Shown here piece after piece: positions 23,618-32,433 of a DNA stretch of 37,071 nucleotides (positions are counted from its first letter, which is position 1; each line of letters opens with the position of its first letter). The notes beneath the pieces are model-generated. The model did no database searches. It was given only the letters and a program-made list of their open reading frames with translations, and was not told where the DNA came from. The stretch is from Bradyrhizobium campsiandrae. GTDB lineage: Bacteria > Pseudomonadota > Alphaproteobacteria > Rhizobiales > Xanthobacteraceae. The stretch lies in contig NZ_JAANIH010000080.1 of the NCBI RefSeq assembly GCF_014529705.1, forward strand, positions 1-37,071, given 5' to 3'. The position numbers and the translations under genes were made by a program.

Positions 23618-23641
23618 CCTCTCCCCGCAGGCGGGAAGAGG
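23618..23641. repeat. Short family A palindrome
   Basis: CCTCTCCCCGC with GCGGGAAGAGG form one small hairpin. It is a truncated member of the family at 9097, 24991 and 27296. It lies just after the stop of the LivK-type gene on the minus strand. Confidence 0.65.
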
Positions 23642-23651
23642 GAGAATATTC

Positions 23652-24863
23652 TCAGTGAGTCACCAGCGGGCAGTTACCCTTGTCGAGCGGGCGGAAGGCT
23701 TCGTCGCCGGGCACGGTCGCGATCAGCTTGTAGAGGTCCCATTCGCCTTTGGAGTCTTCGGGCTTCTTGACCTCGAACAGATACATGTCATGGACCATGC
23801 GGCCGTCGATGCGGATCTTGCCGTTCCTGGCGAAGAAATCGTTGATGGGCGTTGCGCGCATCTGCTCCATCACCTTCGGCGCCTCGTCGGTTTTGATCGC
23901 CTCGATCGCCTTCAGATAGTGCATGGTCGCCGAATAGAGGCCGGCCTGGATCATGGTCGGCATGTGGCCGACCTTGTCGTTGAAGCGCTTTGAGAAGGCG
24001 CGGGTCTCGTCATTCATGTCCCAGTAGAACGCGTCGGTGACGATCAGGCCTTGCGTCGCCTTGATGCCGAGCGAATGCGTGTCGGTGATCTCCTGCAGCA
24101 GCGCGATCATCTTCTGGCCGCCCTGGACGAGGCCGAACTCGGCCGCCTGCTTCAGCGCGTTGGTGGTGTCGCCGCCGGCGTTCGCCAGCGCGACCACCTT
24201 GGCCTTGGAGGCCTGGGCCTGCAGCAGGAAGGAGGAGAAGTCCGACGAGTTGAGCGGATGGCGGACGTCGCCGAGCACCTTGCCGCCGCTCTCCTTGACG
24301 ACGTTGGCGGCGTCGCGCTCGAGCGCCATGCCGAAGGCGTAATCGGCGGTGACGAAGAACCAGGTGTCCTCGCCGCGCTTCACCATCGCCCTGCCGGCGA
24401 CGTTCGACAACGCGTAGGTGTCGTAGGTCCAGTGCACGGTGTTGGGCGAGCAGGCGGAGCCCGTGATATCGGACGAGCCGCCGCCGGAATTGATGTGGAT
24501 CTTGTTCTTCTCGCGCGTCAGCGCCGAGATCGGCAGCGCCACCGAAGAGGTCGGCACGTCGAAGATCGCATCGACCTTGTCGTTGTCGTACCAGTTGCGG
24601 GCGATGTTGACGCCGACGTCGGGCTTGTTCTGGTGATCGGCGGCAACCACCTGCACCGGCTTGCCGGCGACCTTGCCGCCGTAATCGGCGACCGCCATCT
24701 CCACGGCAGCGAGCGAGCCCTTGCCGGTCGCATCCGCATAGAGGCTCGACATATCCGTGAGCACGCCGATCTTGACGACGTCGTCGGAAATCTGCGCCTG
24801 CGCCGTGCCGCAGCTTGCGGCGATGGCGAAGCTGGCCGCGACCGCGGTGATGAGTTTTTGCAT
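23652..24863 (-). CDS. Branched-chain amino acid-type ABC binding protein (LivK-like), orphan
   Basis: A 403-residue periplasmic protein: signal peptide 1-23 (ending AQA), then a type I periplasmic binding fold (VVKIGVLTDMSSLYADATGKGSL start, bilobal). The family binds branched-chain amino acids, amides or aromatic acids for Liv-type ABC importers. No livHMFG genes are adjacent, so its permease must lie elsewhere. GAGGGAGAAAAT upstream of the ATG is a clear SD. Transcribed alone. The ligand cannot be deduced. Confidence 0.9.
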   Translation of the reverse strand: MQKLITAVAASFAIAASCGTAQAQISDDVVKIGVLTDMSSLYADATGKGSLAAVEMAVADYGGKVAGKPVQVVAADHQNKPDVGVNIARNWYDNDKVDAIFDVPTSSVALPISALTREKNKIHINSGGGSSDITGSACSPNTVHWTYDTYALSNVAGRAMVKRGEDTWFFVTADYAFGMALERDAANVVKESGGKVLGDVRHPLNSSDFSSFLLQAQASKAKVVALANAGGDTTNALKQAAEFGLVQGGQKMIALLQEITDTHSLGIKATQGLIVTDAFYWDMNDETRAFSKRFNDKVGHMPTMIQAGLYSATMHYLKAIEAIKTDEAPKVMEQMRATPINDFFARNGKIRIDGRMVHDMYLFEVKKPEDSKGEWDLYKLIATVPGDEAFRPLDKGNCPLVTH

Positions 24864-24990
24864 ATTTTCTCCCTCAGCCTTGTTGTTTGGGGTTTGTTGC
24901 GAGGACTGTTGTAGCGGCAAACTGTTGTGGGAGCAAAGGCGCGGAGGTTTGAGGACGGTTGAGAAATAAGTAGGTGGAGGCGGTGTTCTG

Positions 24991-25141
24991 ACCCTCTCCC
25001 CTTGTGGGAGAGGGTGGATCGCCGCGTAGCGGCGAGACGGGTGAGGGGTGTCTCTCAGCGAGTGCAGCTTTTCACTGATTGCGCGGACAGATACCCCTCA
25101 TCCGGCGCTTCGCGCCACCTTCTCCCACAAGGGGAGAAGGA
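24991..25141. repeat. Dispersed palindromic repeat, family A, large inverted pair
   Basis: Two blocks that are themselves hairpins (CCTCTCCCCTTGTGGGAGAG and CTTCTCCCACAAGGGGAGAAG) lie about 100 bases apart and are near-perfect inverted copies of each other. The space between holds GCCGCG-TAGC-GGCG and GGCGCTTCGCGCC hairpins. It fills most of the gap between the potC-like stop and the LivK-like start. Confidence 0.88.
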
Positions 25142-25156
25142 AGAGGAACAATCCGT

Positions 25157-25984
25157 TCAGCCTCCGCCCTTCAGCCGTTCGTTGCGCCGGCGCAAGCCTT
25201 CGAGCGTCGCAAGCAGGATCACCGACACCGTCGTCAGGATCACCGCGGCCGCCGTAATGGTCGGGCTGATGTTCTCGCGGATGCCGCTGAACATTTCGCG
25301 CGGCAAAGTGCGCTGCTCGGGCCCCGCCATGAACAGGACGATCACGACTTCGTCGAAGCTGGTCGCGAAGGCGAACAGTGCGCCCGACGCGAGGCCGGGC
25401 AGGATCAGCGGCAGGATCACGCGGCGGAATGCTTCGAGCGGCGAAGCGCCGAGCGAGGCGGCGGCGCGGGCGAGGTTGGTGTCGAAGCTCTGCAGCGTCG
25501 CGCCGACCGTGATGACGACAAAGGGCGTCGCCAGCGCGGTGTGAGCCAGGATCAGGCCGAGATAGCTGCCGGTGAGGCCGATCGGCGCGAAGAAGAAATA
25601 GAGACCTACCGCCGTGATGACGCCCGGTACGACGACGGGCGACAGCACGAAAGCCAGCACCAGTGGCTTGAACCGGCTCTTCCATTGCGCCAATCCCAGC
25701 GCGGCGAGCGCGCCGAGCACCATCGACAGCAGCGTCGAGGCGACGCCGATGATCATGCTGTTCTTCAGCGCATTCATCCAGCGCGGCGAATGGATGAAGT
25801 CGTCGTACCAGCGCAAGGAGAGGCCGGGCAGCGGGTATGTGAGGTACGAACTGGAACTGAAGGATAGCGGCATGATCGCCAGGATCGGCGCGATCAGGAA
25901 GATGAACACCAGCGCGGAGACGACGATGGTCGCGGTCCACGCGATGCGCTGGCTGGGCGTACGGAGGGAAGATGCGTCGCTCAA
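25157..25984 (-). CDS. ABC transporter permease, PotC-type
   Basis: A 275-residue inner-membrane protein with six predicted membrane segments and the cytoplasmic EAA loop (LARAAASLGASPLEAFRRVI, then LPLILPG) that docks with the ATPase. Matches PotC/opine permease subunits. The start is TTG, overlapping the stop of the upstream permease (TTGA), so it is probably translated by coupling. Last gene of the importer operon. Substrate probably a polyamine or small organic cation/opine, by family only. Confidence 0.9.
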   Translation of the reverse strand: MSDASSLRTPSQRIAWTATIVVSALVFIFLIAPILAIMPLSFSSSSYLTYPLPGLSLRWYDDFIHSPRWMNALKNSMIIGVASTLLSMVLGALAALGLAQWKSRFKPLVLAFVLSPVVVPGVITAVGLYFFFAPIGLTGSYLGLILAHTALATPFVVITVGATLQSFDTNLARAAASLGASPLEAFRRVILPLILPGLASGALFAFATSFDEVVIVLFMAGPEQRTLPREMFSGIRENISPTITAAAVILTTVSVILLATLEGLRRRNERLKGGG

Positions 25985-27243
25985 TTCTTCATCCCTCCCG
26001 TGACCTGCTGGCCCTGCACCAGCTTGCCGTAGAGAAGCGCGAGCAGAACGGTGGCCAGCAGCAGCACGGCACCCAGCGCCGATGCAAGGCCCCAATTGGC
26101 TGTCTCGGTGGTGTAGAGCGCGATGAAGTAGCTGATCATCTGGTCGGCCGCGCCGCCGACGAGGGCCGGCGTGATGTAATAGCCGAGCGCCAGGATGAAG
26201 ACGAGCAGGCTTCCCGCGCCGATGCCGGGCAGGGTCTGCGGCAGGTAGATCCTTAAGAAGGCGGTGAGGGGCGGCGCGCCGAGCGAGGCGGCGGCGCGCA
26301 TGTAGGCCGACGAAATCGCCTTCATGCTGCTGTAGAGCGGCAGGATCATGAACGGCAGCAGCACGTGGGTCATGGCCACGCAGACGCCGAAGCGATTGTA
26401 GATCAGGCGCAGCGGCTCGTCGATGATGCCGAGCCAGTGCAGGCTGTCGTTGACGACACCTTTGCTCTGCAACAGCACGATCCAGGCGCAGGTGCGAACC
26501 AGAAGCGAGGTCCAGAACGGCAGCAGCACGAAGATCATCAGCAGGTTCGACCGGGCGGGCGGCAGCGCGGCCAGCAAATAGGCGACCGGGAAGCCGAGGA
26601 TCAGGCATAGTGCCGTGACAGCGAGGCTGATCAGGAAGGTGCGAGCGAAGACGTCGCGATAGATGGCCTGATCCGGCGGAGCCGCGACGATCGCGCCGTC
26701 TGCGTTCCTGACAAGATCGAGCGCTCCCAGAAGATAGAAGCTGGTGACTGGACCGCTGGCGCCCTTGATCGTCGTCCAGGTGGCACGGTCGCGCCAGGCC
26801 GCGTTGATCTTGCCCAGCGTCTCCTTGGCCGTGCCCGGCTCCGGCGAAGCCTTCAGATTGCGTGCGGTGCTGGTGAGGATGGTGCGAAAACCGTTTTGGG
26901 CGTAGTTGAGCCGCTTGGCTGCGATCGCAATGGTGCCGGCGGCGCGTGCCGCCTGAATGTCGCTTGCCAGCGCCGCAAAGGCCTTTTCATCCGGCAGGTC
27001 CTTGCCGTCCCAACCGGCGAGCGCGGTGACGGTTTGCGGCAGAACCTGGCGCACCTCCTGGTCAGCGACGGCGCGCCACAGCATGCCGGCGATGGGCCCG
27101 GCGAAGGTGAACAGCAGAAACAGCAGCAGCGGCCCGACAAGCGCGAACGCCTTGAGCTGCCGCGCGCGCTCGGCCCGCTTCAGGCGGCGCTTGAGCGGCA
27201 CGTTGGTCTCGGTATTGGCGCCGGTGAGGGACGCTGCTGTCAT
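25981..27243 (-). CDS. ABC transporter permease, PotB-type, with long periplasmic insertion
   Basis: A 420-residue permease. TM1 is at 33-55, followed by a roughly 145-residue periplasmic segment (56-200), and then the usual permease core with the EAA loop (YMRAAASLGAPPLTAFLRIY). Typical PotB proteins are about 280-300 residues, so the insertion explains the extra length; it is seen in some PotB/MalF-like permeases and could contact the binding protein. The N-terminus is basic (LKRRLKRAERARQLK). Its last codons overlap the PotC-type start. Confidence 0.9.
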   Translation of the reverse strand: MTAASLTGANTETNVPLKRRLKRAERARQLKAFALVGPLLLFLLFTFAGPIAGMLWRAVADQEVRQVLPQTVTALAGWDGKDLPDEKAFAALASDIQAARAAGTIAIAAKRLNYAQNGFRTILTSTARNLKASPEPGTAKETLGKINAAWRDRATWTTIKGASGPVTSFYLLGALDLVRNADGAIVAAPPDQAIYRDVFARTFLISLAVTALCLILGFPVAYLLAALPPARSNLLMIFVLLPFWTSLLVRTCAWIVLLQSKGVVNDSLHWLGIIDEPLRLIYNRFGVCVAMTHVLLPFMILPLYSSMKAISSAYMRAAASLGAPPLTAFLRIYLPQTLPGIGAGSLLVFILALGYYITPALVGGAADQMISYFIALYTTETANWGLASALGAVLLLATVLLALLYGKLVQGQQVTGGMKN

Positions 27244-27295
27244 GGGGTAGGGCCATCACATATGGCGTGCACGTTGCGGCGGCATCGGCAGTGGG

Positions 27296-27447
27296 CTCCC
27301 TCCCCCGTTTGCGGGGGAGGGTTGGGGAGAGGGTATCTCCGCGTCGGGATTGTCGAGATTTGCGGAGAATATCCCAGTGCGGATAGAGCCCTCACCCGCC
27401 GCGCTCTGCGAGCGCGTCGGCCTCTCCCGCAAGCGGGAGAGGCGAAG
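27296..27447. repeat. Dispersed palindromic repeat, family A, inside the importer operon
   Basis: Hairpins CTCCCTCCCCC-GTTTGC-GGGGGAGGG and CCTCTCCCGC-AAGCGGGAGAGG border a GCGGAGAATATCCC-type middle. It fills most of the 275-base gap between the binding-protein gene and the PotB-type permease gene, on the same operon. Confidence 0.88.
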
Positions 27448-27518
27448 CAAGCCCGAGCGGTCCTCGTGAATTCCATATGCGATTGCCTGCGTCGTGCGGG
27501 AAGCCTTGCGTGGCCGCG

Positions 27519-28577
27519 CTACTTCGCGGCCCATTTGTTGAAGCGCTCGGTCAGCTTGTCGATGTTCTCGAGCCAGAAGGCGACGTTGATCTCGACCGCG
27601 TTCTTGATGTTGTCGGGCGCCGTCGGCAGGTCCTTCAGCACGGCGGGTGCGAGCCGTCCGGCTGCGTCCTTGTTCGAGGTGCCATAGGCAATGTTCTCCG
27701 ACAGTTTCGACTGGTTCTCCGCCTTGCCGGCGAAGTCCAGGAACTTGTAGGCCGCGTCCTTGTTCGGGCTGCCCTTCAGGATGACCCAGCTGTCGATAGT
27801 GAAGAGCGCGCCATCCCACACCATGCCGAAATTCTTTTTCTCGTTCTTGTTCGCGGTGTCGATGCGGCCGTTATAGACCGAGGTCATCACCACCTCGCCG
27901 GAGGCGAGCAGTTGCGGCGGCTGGGCGCCGGCCTTCCACCAGACGAGGTCGCCCTTGATGGTGTCGAGCTTCTTGAACGCACGGTCGACGCCCTCGTCGG
28001 TGGCGAGCACCTTGTAGACGTCCTTCGGCGGCACGCCGTCGGCCATCAGGGCGATCTCGAGCGTGGTCTTCGGGCCCTGACGCAAGGCGCGCTTGCCCGG
28101 GATCTTCTTGGTGTCGAAGAAGTCGGCCCAGCCATTGGGCGCGTCCTTCAACTTGTCCTTGTCGTAGCCGAGCACGAAATCGTAGAGGATGGCGCCGACG
28201 CCACACGCGTTGACGGCCGGCGGGATATAGGCGGCCTCGCCGCCGATGCTGGAATAATCCAGCTTCTCGAACAGGCCTTCGTCACAGCCGACGGCGAGCT
28301 CGTCGCTCTCGACCTGGACGACGTCCCAGGTGGCGGCGCCACCCTGCACCTTGGCGCGCAACACGCCGACGCCGCCGTCCCAGGACTCGTCGTTCATGGC
28401 AACGCCCGATGCCTGCTTGAACGGCTCGAAATAAACCTTCTTCTGGGCATCCTGATACGCACCGCCCCAGGAGACGACGGTGAGATCACGCGCCTGTGCG
28501 ACCGTGGCCAACGCAGCACTGGCGCTGAACGCCGCGGCGAAACCCAGAGCAATCTTGCCAATGTTGCGCTTCAGCAT
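27519..28577 (-). CDS. ABC transporter substrate-binding protein, PotD-type
   Basis: A 352-residue periplasmic protein: signal peptide 1-29 (ending AQA), then LTVVSWGGAYQDAQKKVYFE, the typical opening of type II binding proteins of the spermidine/putrescine/opine group. It should deliver the ligand to the PotB/PotC-type permeases downstream. AAGGAACAAGAACC before the ATG is a fair SD. It follows the ATPase gene by 49 bases. The actual ligand is unknown; polyamine is a family-level guess. Confidence 0.92.
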   Translation of the reverse strand: MLKRNIGKIALGFAAAFSASAALATVAQARDLTVVSWGGAYQDAQKKVYFEPFKQASGVAMNDESWDGGVGVLRAKVQGGAATWDVVQVESDELAVGCDEGLFEKLDYSSIGGEAAYIPPAVNACGVGAILYDFVLGYDKDKLKDAPNGWADFFDTKKIPGKRALRQGPKTTLEIALMADGVPPKDVYKVLATDEGVDRAFKKLDTIKGDLVWWKAGAQPPQLLASGEVVMTSVYNGRIDTANKNEKKNFGMVWDGALFTIDSWVILKGSPNKDAAYKFLDFAGKAENQSKLSENIAYGTSNKDAAGRLAPAVLKDLPTAPDNIKNAVEINVAFWLENIDKLTERFNKWAAK

Positions 28578-28626
28578 GGTTCTTGTTCCTTCTTCATCTG
28601 CGTTGCGTTGAAATCGTTCGTCGGGA

Positions 28627-29730
28627 TCAGACGGGATCGAGGGCGAGGCAGTCCTCGGGGCGGAAGCTGATGAACACGCTCTCGCCATGCTTGAGGCTGT
28701 CATGCGCACCCGGCTGAAGCTTGACCATGAACTCGGCATTGTCTGCGACATCGAGCACCGCGAGCGCGTGATCGCCGAGATAGATCGTGCTCTGCACCTT
28801 CGCCGGCAGAAGGTTCGCACCGTCCCCGGACGCGCCGTCCGGGATGATGGCGATCCGCTCCGGCCGCACCGACAGCGAGGTCGCGGCACCCGCGCCCGAC
28901 ACGTTGATCGCGCGGGCCGTAACGGTGCCGCCGGCCTTCAGCGCGACGCGGCAATAACCCTTGTCGATCGTCTCGACGCTGCCGGAGATCACGTTGTTCT
29001 CGCCGACGAAATTGGCGACGAAGCTGTTGACGGGGCGCTCGTACAGCGCGTCGGGCCTGTCGATCTGTTGCACGATGCCGTCGTTGAACACGGCAATGCG
29101 GTCCGACATGGTGAGCGCCTCGCTCTGGTCGTGGGTGACGTAGACGATCGTGATGCCCATCGTCTCGTGCAGCTGCTTGATCTCGAGCTGCATCTGCTCG
29201 CGCAGGCGCTTGTCGAGGGCGCCGAGCGGCTCGTCCATCAGCACGAGCTGCGGATTGAAGACGAGGGCGCGGGCCAGCGCCACGCGCTGCTGCTGGCCGC
29301 CGGACAATTGCCCGGGCCGCCGCTGCGCCATCGTTTCCATCTTGATCATGCGCAGCGCCGCCTTGACGCGCGCCTGCGCTTCCGACTTGTCGACCCTGCG
29401 CACCGACAATGGAAAGGCGACGTTCTCCTCGATCGTCAGGTGCGGAAACAGGGCATAGTTCTGGAACACCATGCCGATGTCGCGCTTGTGCGGCGGCATG
29501 TTCTTGATCGGCCGGTCGCTGAGGTAGATCTCGCCCTCGGTCGGAACCTCGAAGCCGGCCAGCATCATCAGCGTGGTCGTCTTGCCCGAGCCTGACGGGC
29601 CGAGCAGCGTGATGAACTCGCCCTTTCGGATGTCGAGATCGAGGTTCTTCACCACGAGGTGCTCGCCATCATAGGTCTTCTGAATGCCGGAAAAGCGCAC
29701 CAGCGCGGGCGTAACCATGCCGGCTTCCAT
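28627..29730 (-). CDS. ABC transporter ATPase, PotA-type
   Basis: A 367-residue ATPase. Walker A GPSGSGKT (44-51), signature LSGGQ (142-146), Walker B LVLMDEP (162-168), H-loop in YVTHDQSEAL, and a C-terminal TOBE domain with SVRPERIAIIP. It powers the importer encoded by the three following genes. Start uncertain: the ATG at 29730 was taken; another ATG four codons later has a better SD (GGAAG) and would shorten it slightly. A hairpin lies just upstream at 29755-29787. Confidence 0.93.
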   Translation of the reverse strand: MEAGMVTPALVRFSGIQKTYDGEHLVVKNLDLDIRKGEFITLLGPSGSGKTTTLMMLAGFEVPTEGEIYLSDRPIKNMPPHKRDIGMVFQNYALFPHLTIEENVAFPLSVRRVDKSEAQARVKAALRMIKMETMAQRRPGQLSGGQQQRVALARALVFNPQLVLMDEPLGALDKRLREQMQLEIKQLHETMGITIVYVTHDQSEALTMSDRIAVFNDGIVQQIDRPDALYERPVNSFVANFVGENNVISGSVETIDKGYCRVALKAGGTVTARAINVSGAGAATSLSVRPERIAIIPDGASGDGANLLPAKVQSTIYLGDHALAVLDVADNAEFMVKLQPGAHDSLKHGESVFISFRPEDCLALDPV

Positions 29731-29754
29731 GTCGTCTTCGCGTCCCACCACAGA

Positions 29755-29787
29755 GCTGCCCGTACCTCGTCTGAGGCTGCGGGCAGC
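29755..29787 (-). other. Hairpin in the leader of the importer operon
   Basis: GCTGCCCG with CGGGCAGC, inner CCTC/GAGG, ends 25 bases before the potA-type start and 57 bases after the DUF4403 stop. No T run follows. It may end the DUF4403 transcript weakly or shape the leader of the ATPase message. Confidence 0.45.
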
Positions 29788-29843
29788 AGCTTAGCACCCC
29801 CGGGCGAGAATGCCAGCGGTGCGGGAGGACGTGAAGGGGCGCG

Positions 29844-31412
29844 CTACATCCCCGACAGCTTGGTCACATACACGTTCAATGTACCGCCGGCCTCCGCGAC
29901 CACGCGCAGCGTCTTGGAATCGAAGGCGATGTCGGCCAAAGTGAGGCTGTCGATCTTTGCATCGACCTTGAGGCCGTCCTCGCTCTTCTGGTAATCGGCG
30001 ATCGCGGCCGCGATCTTCTCGCGCGCATTGGCGGCGATCGGCTTCAGATCGAGCGTCGCCTTCTGCACCAGCGCCTGCTGCATCTGCGGCACCACCGCGC
30101 GGGCGGCGGCCCCTAGCAGGCCGAAGGCCGCCTCGGATTCCACCGCGAGCTGGATGTCGGCGAGCCGCAGCGTCTGCTGCGCCTGGTCCAGCATCGGCCG
30201 GCCCCAGATGTGCACGGTCGCCTCGGCACCCAAGCCGAGCCAGCTCTTCTTCTCCTTGGCGCGCACCAAGAGCGAGATCAAGAGGCGCTCGCCCGAGGGG
30301 ACGACGTTGACGCTCTTCACGGTGACATCGACCGGACCGGAGCCGTCCTCGGGATAGGTGTGGCCGACCATTTGCGCCGCGATCAGCTTGTTGATCTCGG
30401 TGAAGGGCACGTCGATGGGAATGCCGATGCTCACGCCGGTGCCGGTCGGCGGCACGATGGAGATCTTGTCGGGGAACGGGCAATCCGGCTTGGTCGGCGT
30501 CGAGGTCACGCGCGTCTCGGCCTCGAGCCCGAGCAGCAGCGTCACGGCCTGCGCGTCGACGCGCGGCTGTGCCGCGATGGCGCGGGTCGGTTTCATCTCG
30601 AGCCAGAGCGGCGGCAGCGCCGCCGAGGAACCGCTGCCTTGCAGCGGGATCGAGCGGCAGGCCTTGGCCCATTGCATCTTCGCATTGTCGCGCAGGGCAG
30701 GATCGTTGCGGATGCGCTCGGCGACGACGTTGAGCTGCTCGCCGACCGTCTTGTCGATCAGCGGCTTGACCTGTGCCGGCACGTTGACCCTGGCGCCGGC
30801 GACGTTGAGGTTGGTGTCGCCGAGATTGACCTGCGCGCCCAAATTCGGTTCGAGATGCCAGGCGGCGGCGAGCTTCGGGCGCGAGGTGACGACCACGCTG
30901 CCTTTGATCTCGGCGCTGGCGTTCAGATTCTTGATGTTGACCGCCCCGATCCGTTTGGCCGCATCGCCGCCGAGCACGCTGCCGAGCGCATCTCCGAGCG
31001 CGCCGGTCGCCTTTGCCGACAGCGACCCCGTGACGTTCAGCTTGCCTGATATCGGCGTCGAGATCGTCAGCACGTCCTTGTCGCCGGTCGCCGACATCGG
31101 CCCGCGGGCGGCGGTCCAGCCGATATCGGCGTTTTCCAGGATCTGCGAGATCGGGTTCTCGGCCTTGCCGGCGAAGTTGCGCGGCGCGGCCTTCTCGGCC
31201 TGGTCCCGGATCGCCGACAGCGCGATCGCCACCGGCGCGACCACGATCGAGCTCTTGGACATCGGCGGCAGTGGCGGCAACTCTGCGACCGGCGGCGCGG
31301 AATTGGTGGCGCGCGGCGACAGCCAGTCCATCGCCTTCAGGCTGATGAAGAACGACGCCGCGAGCACCACGACGCCGATCAGGATAGTCCTCAAGTTCAA
31401 CGTCAGACGCAT
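29844..31412 (-). CDS. DUF4403 family protein, membrane-anchored
   Basis: A 522-residue protein with one N-terminal membrane segment (about 9-29), a proline-rich spacer (PPVAELPPLPPM) and a large periplasmic part built from two lipid-binding-like (TULIP/BPI-type) halves, as in DUF4403. Strand-rich stretches such as VNIKNLNASAEIKGSVVV alternate with long helices. DUF4403 is thought to bind lipids, but a function has not been shown. The ATG with GGGGGATTG upstream is the chosen start. Confidence 0.85.
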   Translation of the reverse strand: MRLTLNLRTILIGVVVLAASFFISLKAMDWLSPRATNSAPPVAELPPLPPMSKSSIVVAPVAIALSAIRDQAEKAAPRNFAGKAENPISQILENADIGWTAARGPMSATGDKDVLTISTPISGKLNVTGSLSAKATGALGDALGSVLGGDAAKRIGAVNIKNLNASAEIKGSVVVTSRPKLAAAWHLEPNLGAQVNLGDTNLNVAGARVNVPAQVKPLIDKTVGEQLNVVAERIRNDPALRDNAKMQWAKACRSIPLQGSGSSAALPPLWLEMKPTRAIAAQPRVDAQAVTLLLGLEAETRVTSTPTKPDCPFPDKISIVPPTGTGVSIGIPIDVPFTEINKLIAAQMVGHTYPEDGSGPVDVTVKSVNVVPSGERLLISLLVRAKEKKSWLGLGAEATVHIWGRPMLDQAQQTLRLADIQLAVESEAAFGLLGAAARAVVPQMQQALVQKATLDLKPIAANAREKIAAAIADYQKSEDGLKVDAKIDSLTLADIAFDSKTLRVVAEAGGTLNVYVTKLSGM

Positions 31413-31523
31413 CAATCCCCCAAACCGCCCCGAGGAGGATTTTACAGGGCGGGCGAGGTGGGCGCTAGAGCGCACCGGTGAGGTGGAATTGCGGCAAACA
31501 GGTTAAACCCTCGCAGCCGCATC

Positions 31524-32369
31524 TCAGGGGTAGCCGGCGCCGGGCGCATCCACCGTAACGGCGTCGATCCGCGCGGAGGACTTGCCGCGCCTGAGATCCT
31601 CATGCGAGGTCGCGGCGCTGATGCAGAACAAGGTCCGCCGGTCGGGGCCTCCGAGCGCGCATGCAATGGCGCGGCGGCCGGGGACGGCGACGCGCTGCAG
31701 CTGCTGGCCGCTGGCGTCGATCCGGACGAAAGCATCCTCGGAATAGGCGGCAACCCAGACCGCTCCGTCATGGTCGAGGCAGATGCCGTCCGGCTCCTTG
31801 CCGCAGGGCAGCCTGCGACGGAAGCTGAGGCTGCCATCGGGCGCCATCTCGTAATCGGCGACACATTCGCCATCCATCTCCGCGACGACGAGCCGGCGGT
31901 GGTCGGGCGAGATCGCGATGCCGTTGGGAAAGCGCAGTCCTTCGGCGACGACGCGCGTCGCGCCATCCGCTGCGACCTGGATGATGCGCCCGTCGGCGCC
32001 GCGGTCCGGCGGAGGCGGAAAGTTGAAGCCGAGGTCGCCGACATAGGCGCGCCCGAGCCCATCGACGATCATGTCGTCGATGACGCCGGTCGCGACCTCA
32101 GACAGATCGGCATAAAGCGAGAGCTTGTCCTCGGCGAAGACGAGCAGGCGCTTGCGGAACATGGTCAGGACGATCAGCCTGCCGTCGGGCAGGAAGCCGG
32201 TGCCGCACGGCGTGTCGTCCTCGAACGTCGCGTGCGTTCTGCATTGGCCTGCGGCGTCGATGCTCAGCAGCGTCCGCGCCAGGCAGTCGACGAACCAGAG
32301 GCGTCCATCATGCCAGCGCGGGGCTTCGTAATATTTGCCGCCGTCGAGCAGCGTGGTCAGCGCGGTCAT
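31524..32369 (-). CDS. SMP-30/gluconolactonase/LRE-family protein
   Basis: A 281-residue six-bladed beta-propeller. The metal ligands expected for this family are visible: E15 in YYEAPRW, an asparagine in RFPNGIAISPD and an aspartate in PDGICLDHDG, which together bind Ca or Zn. Such enzymes hydrolyse sugar lactones or related esters. Length is normal for the family. It is transcribed with, or close to, the next propeller gene on the same strand. Confidence 0.92.
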   Translation of the reverse strand: MTALTTLLDGGKYYEAPRWHDGRLWFVDCLARTLLSIDAAGQCRTHATFEDDTPCGTGFLPDGRLIVLTMFRKRLLVFAEDKLSLYADLSEVATGVIDDMIVDGLGRAYVGDLGFNFPPPPDRGADGRIIQVAADGATRVVAEGLRFPNGIAISPDHRRLVVAEMDGECVADYEMAPDGSLSFRRRLPCGKEPDGICLDHDGAVWVAAYSEDAFVRIDASGQQLQRVAVPGRRAIACALGGPDRRTLFCISAATSHEDLRRGKSSARIDAVTVDAPGAGYP

Positions 32370-32433
32370 TGGTGTCTCCCGAGGGACGGTGCCATATCTT
32401 TACACCGACATCGCGGGACCCGGCTATCGCCGG

